Positions 29,448 to 39,868 of a stretch of 64,000 nt of DNA are shown here, piece by piece (the first letter of the stretch is position 1; every line of letters begins with the position of its first letter). Position numbers and translations under genes: made by a program. The stretch is from assembly GCA_965236175.1 (NCBI GenBank), contig CBDEAT010000003.1:1-64000 (forward strand), given 5' to 3'. The notes beneath the pieces are model-generated. The model saw only the letters and a list, made by a program, of their open reading frames with translations, searched no databases and was not told the DNA's origin. This DNA comes from Fontibacterium universale (GTDB lineage: Bacteria; Pseudomonadota; Alphaproteobacteria; Pelagibacterales; Pelagibacteraceae).

Positions 29448-29966
29448 TTATAAATTTTCTGGATTAAAAAATATCTTTTCCGTCTTAAAAATTTTCATCC
29501 CTCGTGCAAGATAATTTTTTAAAGCATTAGGATGGTCAAGTGTACACGTATGAACCCACGCTTTATTAATCTTTTGATTAAAAGAAGTTAATATTGCATC
29601 AGTTAATAAATACCCGCCAATTCCCTTTCCATAAAATTCTTTAAATATCCCAAAATAAGGGATCTCCATTGAAGAAGTTTTTGGATCATAAAGTAACTCA
29701 TAATATCCTGCTAATTTATTATTATGTTTTAAAATATATAATTTAAAAAAATCACTATTAATATAATCTAACCAATCTTGATCGCTCCATTTTAGTCTGT
29801 CTCTCCAGAAAAAATCTTTTCCAACTTCTTTATAAAAAAATTTACAAAAATCTATCGTTGGTTTTTTTTCTAGGATAACTTCTAAATTTTTTTCTTTGCA
29901 GTTTGATTTTATTAAATCACTTCTTGAAAGTAGATGTAGATAAAATCTATCTATGGATCTTTCCAT
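29448..29966 (-). CDS. GNAT-family N-acetyltransferase
   Basis: 172 aa. The acetyl-CoA binding motif A is visible as YFGIFKEFYGKGIGGYLL near residues 106-123. It is preceded by the beta strands KLAGYYELLYDPKTSSMEIP and followed by KAWVHTCTLDHPNALKNYLA, ending ARGMKIFKTEKIFFNP. The substrate is unknown. It lies 1 bp after the HIT gene in the hisE-HIT-GNAT string and converges on lolA. Confidence 0.88.
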   Translation of the reverse strand: MERSIDRFYLHLLSRSDLIKSNCKEKNLEVILEKKPTIDFCKFFYKEVGKDFFWRDRLKWSDQDWLDYINSDFFKLYILKHNNKLAGYYELLYDPKTSSMEIPYFGIFKEFYGKGIGGYLLTDAILTSFNQKINKAWVHTCTLDHPNALKNYLARGMKIFKTEKIFFNPENL

Positions 29967-29967
29967 G

Positions 29968-30324
29968 TTACTTATGGATCATTCTTCCTAATTTTTCTCC
30001 GCCGAAGATATGAAAATGCAGATGGGGAACTTCTTGACCACCATCGCTACCGTTATTGCCTAAATATCTGTAACCAGAAGCGGACACTCCTAGAATATTA
30101 GCAACTTTCCCCAAAGCTCGAATTAAACCTTCAATTTCATCACTTTTAGCATTAGCTGCAAAATCATTCATGTCTACATATGCGCCTTTTGGAATTACCA
30201 AAACATGAATTTTTGCCTGAGGATTAATATCTTTAAATGCAAGAGAAAACTTATCTTCATAAATTTTATTACAGGGAATTTCTCCTCTTAAAATTTTGGC
30301 AAATATGTTATTTTGATCGTACAT
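29968..30324 (-). CDS. HIT-family nucleotide-binding protein (HinT-like)
   Basis: 118 aa. It has NIFAKILRGEIPCNKIYED at the N-terminus, LAFKDINPQAKIHVLVIPK, and the histidine triad EVPHLHFHIFGG (HxHxH) near residues 99-110. HinT-type proteins hydrolyse purine nucleoside phosphoramidates. The N-terminus overlaps the end of hisE by 17 bp, so it is translationally coupled to the his operon. A hisE-HIT pairing is common in alphaproteobacteria. Confidence 0.94.
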   Translation of the reverse strand: MYDQNNIFAKILRGEIPCNKIYEDKFSLAFKDINPQAKIHVLVIPKGAYVDMNDFAANAKSDEIEGLIRALGKVANILGVSASGYRYLGNNGSDGGQEVPHLHFHIFGGEKLGRMIHK

Positions 30325-30640
30325 TTTTTTTTCTATTCTTCTTCTCTTGAATTCCTGAAATTCTTTGTCTTCTCTTTAACTCTTTCATAATTGAAGCTAT
30401 TGAAATTTTTTTAAACTCAAGAAGAACTAAAAAATGATATAATAAATCTGATGCTTCATGAACTATATTTTTTTTATTAGAATATTTAGATGAGGCTGCA
30501 AGTTCTCTTGCCTCTTCCATAAATTTTTTTATACAAAAGTTTTTTCCTTTACTAAAAAGGTTTGCGGTATAAGAAATTTTAGGATTTTTATATTTGTTTT
30601 TTTTAATCTTTTTTATTAAAAATAATAAATCTTTGAACAT
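30308..30640 (-). CDS. hisE: phosphoribosyl-ATP pyrophosphatase HisE
   Basis: 110 aa MazG-like all-alpha enzyme for the second step of histidine synthesis. Motifs are SYTANLFSKG, KKFMEEARELAAS (EExxE metal ligands) and NIVHEASDLLYHFLVLLEF (ExxD motif). The C-terminus is lysine/arginine-rich. It lies 3 bp downstream of the first OGT-like gene, so in this operon hisE is separated from hisF by a 2.1-kb insertion. Confidence 0.92.
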   Translation of the reverse strand: MFKDLLFLIKKIKKNKYKNPKISYTANLFSKGKNFCIKKFMEEARELAASSKYSNKKNIVHEASDLLYHFLVLLEFKKISIASIMKELKRRQRISGIQEKKNRKKNVRSK

Positions 30641-30643
30641 AAA

Positions 30644-32741
30644 TCAATTAATAGAATGTTTTTCTAAATAAATCTTCTTCATATCTAATAACATCTGATA
30701 AAAATTTTCTGAAAATAACTTGGTGTTAAACAAGTTAGATTGTCTGCAGTTTAATAATAGATTTTTTCTCAAATTTAATAAAATCTCTTTATCATTTGCG
30801 ATTTGAACAGCTTTATTAATATAATCCTGCTCATTTTCTGCGATCATTTCTCTCATATTAAGATTTATATTGATACTCTCTCCACATCGAGAAAGAAATG
30901 TTTTTCCTTTTTTAGTTAATAAAGGACACCCCATCCATGAAGCTTCAAAGCTAGTGGAGCCTCCATTATAAGGGAAAGGATCAAGAGCAATATCAACGTC
31001 ATTATACATTTCTAATAAATCTTTTCTTTCCAAAAAGTCTTTTAAAATTATTTGATCCTCGCTTACACCAAATTTTGAAAAATCATTAATAATACTTTGT
31101 TTAATCTCTGGTGAATCAATTCCATTATAAATTAAAAGAATTTTAGAATTATTAATACTATTTAAAATACTAGACCAAGTTTTTATTAAATTATTATTAT
31201 ATTTTAAATAATTATTAAAAGAACCGAATGTTACAAATCCTCTTCTTTCAAATGGTGCTATCTTTTTAATTTCAGTCATAAAATTAGGTGGACTATAACA
31301 ATTCCAAATATTCGGCATTTTCCATAAATTTTCTGTAAAAAATTCCTCAATACCTTCAGAACAAATTATTCTATCCGATATTAAATAATCCATATTAGAA
31401 AGCCCCGTCGATGCAAGATATCCAATCCAAGCAACCTGTATGGGTGCAAGTCTATTTTCAAAAAGAGGCAAAATATTATTTTTGGTATGTCCTGATAAAT
31501 CAAACAAAATATCAATTTTATCATTTCTAATTAAATTTATAATATCTTCTGATCTTCTTCCAGCAATTGTGTCCCATTTAAGAAAATATTTTTTAATAAT
31601 CTTAGTTAGTTCTGTTTCAGAAAAAGAAGTTGAGTAAGCAAATAAATTTACTTTGTCTTTTAACTCTACTAAAGTTTTTTCTAAAAAGTATCCAACTGGA
31701 TGATCGGCAAAATCGCCAGACACAAAACCTATGTTTAATTTTTCCTGACTATTTGTAATAATTTTAACCGAGCTATCTAAGTTAAATTTTTGTATATTAG
31801 AACCAAAATTATTTAAAGTTTTGATATATTTGTCTTTAGAAGATTGCTCTAAATAATTATAAGTAAATAATAAATTAGAATAAGAATCAGAATAATCTTG
31901 CTTTATAGCTAAAGATTTTTCAAAAAATACTACTGCATTATTATAGTCTCTGACCCTCATATAATAAGATCCAATTGCTCTCAAAATTTTATAATTATTA
32001 TTATTTTTATTAAATTTTTTATCTAATTCTAATGCTTGAAATAAATTTTCTTTTGCATCGCTGTATTCATGAAGTTGGGCATGTGCATCTCCTAAATCCC
32101 AATAGGCCTCTGAATATTTTGGATTAACAACTATAGATGTATTTAATGAAATTTTTGCCTTATCAAAATCACCTGCAATCTTATAGGCCCTTCCTAAGTT
32201 TCTATGCAAATAATCTATTTGTGGGGCAATTTTGATTGCAGAAGAAAAATTATGAATTGCGAGATTAATATCTCCAAAATAGTCTAAATATATTTTCCCA
32301 AGATTATTATAAGCCTCTACATTAACATTATTAACCTCGAGAGACTCATTATAAAATTTAATTGCAAGGTTAATGTCTTCGATTTTGAGATAAACTAAAG
32401 CAATTTTATTTAATAAAAAATAATTTTTCTTATTAATAATATTTGCCTGCAAATAATACTCGAGAGCTTTATTAAAATTTAATAATTTTTGGTTTAAAAT
32501 TCCTAAATTGTAATACGCTTCAAAAGAATTAGATTTATAGTCTAAAATTTTTTTAAAAATTTTTTCTGCTTCTAAATATTTTTCTGTTTCTAAAAATATT
32601 ATTCCTAAAATATTTAAAAAATCAACATTAGTAGGCTGCTCTAAAATAAGTTGATCAATAATAAATTTTGCATCATTAAAATTTTTTTTTTTTTAAAAAA
32701 AAGGATATTTTTTCTATTCTATCTTTAGAATTATTGATCAT
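30644..32741 (-). CDS. TPR-repeat O-GlcNAc transferase (SPINDLY/OGT-like), one frameshift
   Basis: About 698 aa after correction of one extra A in a 13-A homopolymer near 32686. It starts at ATG 32741, directly after the hisF stop. The N-terminal half is tandem TPRs (ATG region to about residue 330), for example DYLHRNLGRAYKIAGDFDKA and SEAYWDLGDAHAQLHEYSDA. The C-terminal half is the GT41 catalytic module: IGFVSGDFADHPVGYFLE, FDLSGHTKNN, APIQVAWIGYLASTGLSNMD and DIALDPFPYNGGSTSFEASW. GT41 proteins attach GlcNAc, or fucose in plant SPY, to Ser/Thr of proteins. No signal peptide is present, so it is cytosolic. The target is unknown. Confidence 0.9.
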
Positions 32742-33501
32742 TTATAATCTAATAGCTATTCCTTTTTCTGAAAGATAATTTTTAGCATCTTTAATAGAAA
32801 AATCTCCATAATGAAAAATCGAAGCCGCTAAAACTGCACTTGCTAAGCCTGTTTTAAATCCTTCATATAAATGATCAAGACTACCAACTCCCCCAGATGC
32901 TATAACTGGTATAGAAACTAAACTTGCAATAGCTCTGGTTAATTCAAGATCATAACCTGTTTTTGTTCCATCTTTATCCATAGATGTAAGGAGAATTTCT
33001 CCGGCACCATTTTTTTCGATAATTTTTGCATACTCTATAGCATCAATTCCTGTGGAATTTCTTCCGCCATGCGTAAATACTTCCCATTTATTATTTGCTA
33101 TTTTTTTTGCATCTATTGCAATTACTATACATTGTGACCCAAATCTAATTGAGCTCTCTCTAATAAAATTATGAGTTTTTTACTGCTGCAGTATTAATTG
33201 AAACTTTATCCGCGCCCGCTATCAAAAGATTTTTAATATCATCGATGCTGCTAACTCCTCCACCCACAGTTAAAGGAACAAAACAACTTTTTGCTGTCTC
33301 GCTTACTTTGTTTAATAAGATTTTTCTATTTTCATTTGATGCTGTGATGTCCAAAAAACATATTTCATCAGCGCCACCTTTATCGTATATTTTTGCTTGC
33401 TCTACTGGATCGCCAGCGTCTTTTAAATTTACAAAATTAATACCTTTTACAACCCTACCATCTTTAACGTCAAGACAGGGTATAATCCTTTTTTTTAACA
33501 T
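32742..33501 (-). CDS. hisF: imidazole glycerol phosphate synthase, cyclase subunit HisF, one frameshift
   Basis: TIM-barrel subunit that uses ammonia from HisH to form IGP and AICAR. The N-terminal frame has MLKKRIIPCLDVKDGRVVKG (catalytic Asp11), DEICFLDITAS, LTVGGGVSSIDDI and ADKVSINTAAV. After one extra base near 33172 it continues as FGSQCIVIAIDAKK, VFTHGGRNSTGIDAIE, AGEILLTSMDKDGTKTGYD (catalytic Asp130) and IPVIASGGVG. Corrected length is 252 aa, normal. It is flanked by the two OGT-like genes instead of hisE and hisA. Confidence 0.96.
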
Positions 33502-33511
33502 AATAATAATA

Positions 33512-35568
33512 TCACTGATTATTATTTAAAATATCTCGAAGTAAAAAGATAAAATCATCTACAAATAATTTTTTTGAAAATATTTTATTATTACTTCTAT
33601 TTATTTTTAAAAAATTTTGTATTTCTTGTAATTTATTTATTTTGTAATTTATTATATAACTTTATTAACATACTCTGTTTCATCAACGCAATTCCATTCC
33701 TTGAGATCTAAATTAATATTAATACTTGCGCCCGTCCTAGATACAAAGCTGTCTCCAATTTTTGTAAGGATAGGAGTGCACATCCAAGCACATTCTAAAC
33801 TTGTTGTCATTCCATTGTATGGGAAAGGATCAAGAGCTATATCAATATCATTGTAAGCTTTTAACAAAGACTCTCTTTTGTCTTCATAAGACCCGATAAT
33901 AATTCTATCTTTAGAAACAAAATTATTAGAAAACAATTCTTTAATTCTTTTTTGAACCTCTGAATCATTAAATTGTTGAGCTCTTAAATATAATTTTGAA
34001 CTAGGTAATTTTGTTAAAATTTCTGACCACAATCTAATTACATCTGGGTTAATTTTGGCCAAGTTATTAAATGAACCAAATGTTACAAAGTCATTTTTTA
34101 ATGATGGAATTTCCAATATACTAATTTCTTTTTCTATTGCAGAAAATGGAGTCCAAATATCGCGCAACCTAACTATTTTCTCTAAATAATTTTGTTCTTC
34201 GTGTTTTGGAATAACATGGGGATCTGCAACTAAAAAATCTATATTATTTAAACCGAGAGAAGCCAAATAACCAATCCAGCTTAGTTGAAATTTGGCGCTT
34301 CTATAATTAAAAATAGATACTCGGCTTCCTTTTGTGAATCCGGACAAATCAATTAAAAAATGCAAATTATCTTTTCTTATAAAATTTATTAATTCATAAT
34401 CATTTTTACTGGCAATATTATTCCATACATAAAAATATTCTTTTAGTTTAAACGTCATATCGTCTTCATCTTGACGATTGCTGTAAGCAAAAATCTTAAT
34501 ATCTTTTCTGTTTCCTAACTCTTTAAAAAAATCAGATAAACAGAAGCTAACCGCATGATTTCTAAAGTCTGCTGATATAAAACCGATTCTTAATTCATTT
34601 TTATTTAAATCTTCAGAATTATCCGATTTAAAATCTTGGAGATCTTGTTTATTAACTAAAGACTGAAATCTTTTTAAAAGAGAAAAATATTCATCCCTCT
34701 CGAAATCTTTTATATACAAAGAAGATAATGGCAGACTAAAAATATCACTCGCATCACATCTAGAAAAATCAATCTTAAAATAAAGATCCATCCATTTTTC
34801 ATGTTGCAAAGTATTTAAATATATCTTCATAAGTAATATTAATGACTCATTGTTTAAAGGTTGAATTTGCAAAGATTTTTTTACGCTTTCAAGCGCATTA
34901 AAATAAGAGGACTGCCTATCTAAGATTGAGGCCTGAATACGATATGCTAAAGATGATCTGGGATTTAAACTAATTGCAATTTCAATCATTTTTTCAGCGG
35001 AAGTATGTTTACCGATGTCCAAATAACAGATAGCCAAATTAAGATAGGATTCATAAGAACCTATGTCTAAATTAATAGCTTTATTAAAAAACTTGATAGC
35101 CTGATCAAAATTATTTAATTTTTGATAAGCCAAACAATATTATTATATAATTTATGATCATTAGGACTTAATAAAATAGACTTGTTTAATGCTTGAATCG
35201 CTTCTTCATATTTCTTTAATGACATAAGCGCCTGACTTAAAGCAATATATCCCTCAAGATAATCTGAATTAATTTTAATAGTTTTTTCAAAACATTTTGT
35301 TGCTTCTGAATAATCGTTCTTTTCTAGATAAATTAAACCTAAATTATAATATGCGTTAAAAAAATTAGGATCTTTTGATGGCACATATGGCAATTAAATT
35401 AGCTTTTTCACTATCTAATTTTGATAAAATTACCCCATAAATATTGTCTAGTATTGGTAAATTCGGATTTTTATTAATTAACTCTAAAATTAATTTTTCT
35501 GAATCAATAAAATTATTTTCTTCGAATAATGTGATTACTCTTTTTATTTCATCGTCAATTTTTTGCAT
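33512..35568 (-). CDS. second TPR-repeat O-GlcNAc transferase-like protein, several frameshifts
   Basis: About 685 aa after correction. It starts at ATG 35568, 6 bp after hisA. TPR repeats include DPNFFNAYYNLGLIYLEKND, LEGYIALSQALMSLKKYEEA and SYLNLAICYLDIGKHTSAEK. The GT41 module has IGFISADFRNHAVSFCLSDF, FLIDLSGFTKG, QLSWIGYLASLGLNNIDFLV and DIALDPFPYNGMTTSLECAW. The C-terminus, in another frame, is NKIFSKKLFVDDFIFLLRDI. Frame breaks lie near 35390, 35140, 33655 and 33640. It is clearly paralogous to the 30644-32741 gene but diverged through both halves. No transmembrane segment or signal peptide is seen. Confidence 0.88.
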
Positions 35569-35574
35569 AAAAAA

Positions 35575-36291
35575 TTAATGTGAAATTTTTATAAGATCCC
35601 GAATCTTTATTGATCCATCATAAATAGCTCTTCCAAGAATTATTCCATGTAATTTTTTGAGTGCAGATATTTGATTAACATCTTCTATGCTAGAAAATCC
35701 ACCTGAAGCTATTAAAGGAATTTTAACTTTATTTATAATTTTTTTAATTTGAGAAATATTAACTCCTGTCTTGGTTCCGTCTCTATTAATGTCTGTATAA
35801 ATAATCTTACTAACTCCTAAGCCTTCTAGTTTTTTAGAAAAATCCATAAGTTTTATTTTTGTTTGCTTAACCCAGCCTTTAATGGCTAAAAAATTATTTC
35901 TAACATCAAGTGCAACAGCTATTCTTCCAGGAAATAAATCACATGCTTTTTTTAAAATTTTTGGGTTTTTTACAGCCATAGTTCCAACAACTACCGTTGA
36001 AACTCCATTTTTAATCCAAAAAGATATTTGTTTTAAAGTTCTAATGCCTCCACCTAATTGTACATTTAAATTAGTATTCTTAATGATTTTAATTATAACT
36101 TTTTTATTCTTAGACCTTCCTTTTAAGGCACCATCAAGATCCACAAGATGTAAATCTGTAAAACCTTTCTTCTTAAATTGAAGGGCTTGATTATATGGAG
36201 AAGAGTTAAAAATAGTAGTTTTATTAAAATCTCCTTTATAAAGTCTTACACACTTTCCGTCTTTTAGATCTATTGCTGGAAATATAATCAT
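35575..36291 (-). CDS. hisA: phosphoribosylformimino-AICAR ribotide isomerase HisA
   Basis: 238 aa TIM-barrel isomerase. It has IIFPAIDLKDGKCVRLYKGD (catalytic Asp8 equivalent), LHLVDLDGALKG, NVQLGGGIRTLKQI, FPGRIAVALDVRN, IIYTDINRDGTKTG (second catalytic Asp) and IPLIASGGFSS. I chose ATG 36291, which overlaps the hisH stop as TAATG, over a TTG 12 bp upstream. It is part of the hisB-H-A block. Confidence 0.97.
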   Translation of the reverse strand: MIIFPAIDLKDGKCVRLYKGDFNKTTIFNSSPYNQALQFKKKGFTDLHLVDLDGALKGRSKNKKVIIKIIKNTNLNVQLGGGIRTLKQISFWIKNGVSTVVVGTMAVKNPKILKKACDLFPGRIAVALDVRNNFLAIKGWVKQTKIKLMDFSKKLEGLGVSKIIYTDINRDGTKTGVNISQIKKIINKVKIPLIASGGFSSIEDVNQISALKKLHGIILGRAIYDGSIKIRDLIKISH

Positions 36292-36932
36292 TATAAATTC
36301 CAATTCAAAAAGTTAGACAATAACTTAATTCCATTTTCCTGACTCTTTTCAGGGTGAAACTGGGTACCAAAAATATTTTCTTTTAAAAGAGCAACAACGA
36401 CTGGCTTCTCATAATCTGTTGTGCAGATAACATCATTAATATTTTCCGGTTCAAATGCATAACTGTGCACAAAATAAAAATGAGATAAATTTTTAATGTC
36501 TAAAAATAAATCATTTTTTTTAACAATGTTAACTTCATTCCAGCCCATGTGGGGTAATTTTAAATCTTTGTTATTAAGTTTTATCTTTTTTACAGAACCT
36601 TTGATCCAGCCAAATCCTTTGGTAACCTCTTCTTCAAACCCTTGATCTGAAAAAAGCTGCATGCCAACACAAATTCCAAAAATTGGTTTTTTTTTAATTA
36701 GAACAGATTCGTTAATAGAATCCCATAATCCAGATATATTTTTTACTCCTAAAGCACACTGTCTATAAGAGCCCTGGCCAGGCAATATAATTTTATCTGA
36801 ATCCAAGATATCTTTGGGCTTATTAGATATTCTTATATTGATTTTTTTATTAATTTTTGTAGCTGCAGCTTCTAAGGCTTTAGAAACGGAATTAAGATTT
36901 CCAGTTCCATAATCAACGATTGATACATACAT
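36291..36932 (-). CDS. hisH: imidazole glycerol phosphate synthase, glutaminase subunit HisH
   Basis: 213 aa class I glutamine amidotransferase that feeds ammonia to HisF. The start is IVDYGTGNLNSVSKAL. The nucleophile elbow is PIFGICVGMQLFSDQG with Cys about residue 86, and GTQFHPEKSQENG supplies the His-Glu dyad. KIILPGQGSY is the oxyanion region. It is coupled to hisA by TAATG and lies 11 bp after hisB. Confidence 0.97.
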   Translation of the reverse strand: MYVSIVDYGTGNLNSVSKALEAAATKINKKINIRISNKPKDILDSDKIILPGQGSYRQCALGVKNISGLWDSINESVLIKKKPIFGICVGMQLFSDQGFEEEVTKGFGWIKGSVKKIKLNNKDLKLPHMGWNEVNIVKKNDLFLDIKNLSHFYFVHSYAFEPENINDVICTTDYEKPVVVALLKENIFGTQFHPEKSQENGIKLLSNFLNWNL

Positions 36933-36943
36933 TTAAAAAATCT

Positions 36944-37531
36944 TTAAAGTATTCCTTTAGTGGAAGGCAAAGAATCTCCGGCCCTTGCATCTTTTTCTAA
37001 TGCAAGACGTAAAGCCCTCGCTAATCCCTTAAAACAAGATTCGATAATGTGGTGGCTATTATCACCATAAATATTTTCTATGTGCAAAGTAATGCCCGCG
37101 CTTTGTGAAAAAGCCTGAAACCACTCTTTAAATAGTTCAGTATCCATTTCTCCAAGCTTTTCTACTTTTAATTTCACATTCCAAACTAAATAGGGTCTAT
37201 TTGATATATCAAGAGAAACTCTGCTTAATGTTTCATCCATTGGAATATAAGCATGCGCATATCTTTTGATACCTTTCTTATCTCCCAAAGCCTTAGCAAT
37301 AGCCTCTCCTATAACAATTCCTGAATCTTCTGTTGTGTGGTGAAGATCAATATGCAAATCGCCTTTGGCTTTTAAATTTATATCTACCAAAGAATGCTTT
37401 GATAGCTGCTCAAGCATGTGATTTAAAAAACCAATTCCCGTATCTATTTTATAAATACCTTTGCCATCTAAATTAACTTCTGCCTCTATAGATGTCTCTT
37501 TGGTTTTTCTATTAACTTTTGCGATCCTCAT
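36944..37531 (-). CDS. hisB: imidazoleglycerol-phosphate dehydratase HisB
   Basis: 195 aa monofunctional dehydratase, without the phosphatase fused in enterobacteria. Metal-binding motifs are TGIGFLNHMLEQLSKHS, DLHIDLHHTTEDSGIVIGEA and NSHHIIESCFKGLARALR. I chose ATG 37531 (MRIAKVNRKTKET), the conventional N-terminus. It is the first gene of the his block; the 74-bp gap to the Smr gene upstream presumably holds the operon promoter, though I cannot name boxes with confidence. Confidence 0.97.
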   Translation of the reverse strand: MRIAKVNRKTKETSIEAEVNLDGKGIYKIDTGIGFLNHMLEQLSKHSLVDINLKAKGDLHIDLHHTTEDSGIVIGEAIAKALGDKKGIKRYAHAYIPMDETLSRVSLDISNRPYLVWNVKLKVEKLGEMDTELFKEWFQAFSQSAGITLHIENIYGDNSHHIIESCFKGLARALRLALEKDARAGDSLPSTKGIL

Positions 37532-37605
37532 ATGAATTAACAATCTATATATAGAAAAACTAACCTTATCAATAAATTAGCTTTAATGGTGAAATAAATA
37601 CTATT

Positions 37606-38043
37606 CTATAATCTTTTTTTTAATCTTAATAAAAAAGCTCCAGATCCACCTAAACTTTGGTCTGGCTCTTCCATAGAATTAATAATATCCGAAAAATTAT
37701 CTTTGATAAAATTTGGAACTGCATACTTTAATAAGCTTAAATCTTCTGACAAATAAGGATTCTCTTTAACCTTAGATCTTAGTCCTTTGCCTGTAATAAT
37801 TAAAATATTTCTTAAATCTTTTTGATAACAATTTTCTATAACTCCTTTTATCTTCTGAAAAGAATCTTGCAATGAGTAACCATGTAAATCTATTTTAAAA
37901 TCAATATGATCTTGCTTTTTATTTCCTTTTATAGATTTTTTAGATATTTCGCCTTTATCGCCATCTAAAAATTTTTGGTTCTTAAAATCTTCCCAAGCTT
38001 TTATATCTTCTGGATTTGTAGAATTTTTATTATTCTTTGGCAT
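37606..38043 (-). CDS. Smr-domain protein
   Basis: 145 aa from ATG 38043 (MPKNNKNSTN). The C-terminal Smr domain is seen as HIDFKIDLHGYSLQDSFQKI (DLHG motif), NILIITGKGLRSK (TGKG motif) and GGSGAFLLRLKKRL. Free-standing Smr proteins have nuclease or nicking activity in some bacteria. The start overlaps the Tim44-like gene's stop by 14 bp. This Tim44-Smr pair is conserved in alphaproteobacteria. Confidence 0.9.
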   Translation of the reverse strand: MPKNNKNSTNPEDIKAWEDFKNQKFLDGDKGEISKKSIKGNKKQDHIDFKIDLHGYSLQDSFQKIKGVIENCYQKDLRNILIITGKGLRSKVKENPYLSEDLSLLKYAVPNFIKDNFSDIINSMEEPDQSLGGSGAFLLRLKKRL

Positions 38044-38644
38044 GCACATCCTGTGCAATTTCAGTTAAATGCCACGTAGGATCATCAGAATTTAAATCTC
38101 TCGAAAAACTCCAAACATCATTAACTGTTTGAATCTCTTCAGGGCTACCTTCGATAACATTATTGTTGGCATCTTTAATGCAGGATATAATTTCACTCAC
38201 AAATCTAGTTTTCACAGTATAAAAACTGTCTTTCTTATCTACATTCTCTATTTTTGCTTTCTTAATTCCTATAAATGTAAATTGATTAACATATTTTTTA
38301 TTTTTTCTTTCATCAAGAACACCAACGAAACTTTTATAAACTTCAGGAGAAGTTAGATCTTTTAAAGTCTTTTTGTCTGCAGCTGCAAATGCATTAACGA
38401 TCATCTCATAAGCTGCTTGGGCGCCTTTTAAAAATGTCTCCTCTTTAAATTCTCTTAAATTAATATTTTCTTCAACTGTAGATGACTTAACATCTTCAAA
38501 TTGAGCATCTACTATCACTGATTTTTTTGCTCTAACGGCACTATCCTCGGCTCCTTTGCCAAGAACATTTCTAAGTCTTAAAATAATTATACCCGCTACT
38601 ATTGCAAGCAATACAATGTCTATATAGCCAAAATTATCATTCAT
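38030..38644 (-). CDS. Tim44-like domain protein (TimA type)
   Basis: 204 aa. It has an N-terminal membrane anchor at about residues 8-25 (IDIVLLAIVAGIIILRLRNV), a charged linker, and a Tim44-like domain from about 70 to 200. That domain contains KGAQAAYEMIVNAFAAADKK, LTSPEVYKSFVGVLDERKN and VNDVWSFSRDLNSDDPTWHL. It is related to mitochondrial Tim44 and bacterial TimA, and sits at the inner membrane. It is divergent from secB, the conserved arrangement near alphaproteobacterial origins. Confidence 0.92.
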   Translation of the reverse strand: MNDNFGYIDIVLLAIVAGIIILRLRNVLGKGAEDSAVRAKKSVIVDAQFEDVKSSTVEENINLREFKEETFLKGAQAAYEMIVNAFAAADKKTLKDLTSPEVYKSFVGVLDERKNKKYVNQFTFIGIKKAKIENVDKKDSFYTVKTRFVSEIISCIKDANNNVIEGSPEEIQTVNDVWSFSRDLNSDDPTWHLTEIAQDVHAKE

Positions 38645-38759
38645 TTAAGGGTATTTTAGATTAAATAGTTAAAAATTAATACATCTAAATTTAGATCGAA
38701 TTAAATGATATTTAATATAAAAAAATATATTTAAATAATACAAAAATTCATATTTTAAA

Positions 38760-39219
38760 ATGGAAGAAAAAAATAAAGAAAATTCTAAATACCAAATCAT
38801 TGCAAACTACGTAAAAGATTTGTCTTTTGAAATTCCATCTCCAGATTGCTTTGTAGATGCCGCACAAAATCTTGGAAAATATGAAACAAAAGTTGATATT
38901 TCTAACAAACCACTAAAAAATGGGATGTTAGAACTAAATTGTAAAACTTATTTTTGAAGCACCAAAAGAAGTACAAAATAAAATTCATGCCGAAGCATGT
39001 CTTGCTGTAGTATTTAAAATTACAGACACAGAATTAAAAGCAGAAGAAGTTAAAAGGATTATTCTTGCAGAAATACCTGATTTATATGCAAAAAAACTAA
39101 CAGATCTTATTACTGAATTATTTCAAAAATCAGGATTTAAAGAATTTAAATTTAAGAAAGAAATTAACTTTAAAGAACTATACGAACAACAGTCTGCTAA
39201 TCTAACGCAAAAGCATTAG
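38760..39219 (+). CDS. secB: protein-export chaperone SecB, one frameshift
   Basis: About 152 aa after removing one added A near 38943. The N-terminal part has QIIANYVKDLSFEIPSPDC. The shifted C-terminal part continues IFEAPKEVQNKIHAEACLAV and ILAEIPDLYAKKL, ending LYEQQSANLTQKH. Typical SecB order is VKDLSFENP, then the core, then the C-terminal helix. It keeps preproteins unfolded for SecA. The 3' end overlaps convergent dnaQ by 23 bp. Confidence 0.88.
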
Positions 39220-39868
39220 AAACATTCTTTTTTAAAAATTTCTTATATTCTTCCATTTGTTCTGGTGAAACTTTAACAACGACACCTTCTCTGTTCTCAT
39301 TACTCAGCTTCATTTTTTCGTTAAAAATTTTATCATTAGACATTAGATCAAGCGTTAATTCCTTTTTATCAATTAATTCGATGTAAACTTTTGAAAGTAA
39401 ATGACAGTCCAAAAGCGCAGAATGCTTTTCTCTAGCCTCAATACTAATTTTAAATCTCTTGCACAGAGCGTCTAAACTATTACCAACTCCTGGAAATTTA
39501 GATCTAGCAATCTGAAGGGTGTCTAATATATCAGATTTTAGAATTGGTTTTATATTTAGTCTTTTTAATTCATTATTTAAAAATCCAAGATCAAAATCTG
39601 CATTATGAATAATAAGTTTTTTATCTTTAATAAAATTAAGGAAATCTTTTGCAACATCTTTAAATTTTGGTTTGTTTGATAAAAATTCATCAGAATAACC
39701 ATGAACACTAAAGGCATCTGCTGATACCTTGGTCTCAGGATTTAAAAAGGTATGAAAAATATTTTTTGTGGGGATATGATTATTTAATTCCACACAAGCA
39801 ATCTCAACAATTCTATCTTTCTCTGCTGACAGCCCTGTCGTCTCTGTATCTAAAATAACTTCGATCAT
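39197..39868 (-). CDS. dnaQ: DNA polymerase III epsilon subunit (3'-5' proofreading exonuclease)
   Basis: 223 aa DEDDh exonuclease. Exo I is VILDTETTGLSAEKDRIVEI at residues 4-23. Exo II is LIIHNADFDLGFLNNEL near 87, and Exo III is EKHSALLDCHLLSKVYIEL near 146. The clamp-binding C-terminus is short. It overlaps coaE by one base and converges on secB. Confidence 0.96.
   Translation of the reverse strand: MIEVILDTETTGLSAEKDRIVEIACVELNNHIPTKNIFHTFLNPETKVSADAFSVHGYSDEFLSNKPKFKDVAKDFLNFIKDKKLIIHNADFDLGFLNNELKRLNIKPILKSDILDTLQIARSKFPGVGNSLDALCKRFKISIEAREKHSALLDCHLLSKVYIELIDKKELTLDLMSNDKIFNEKMKLSNENREGVVVKVSPEQMEEYKKFLKKNVSNAFALD

Noticed and set aside
32670..32710. Programmed ribosomal slippage at the 13-A/8-T run in the first OGT gene
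   Set aside because: A long homopolymer in a data set with widespread single-base additions is better explained as a consensus error.
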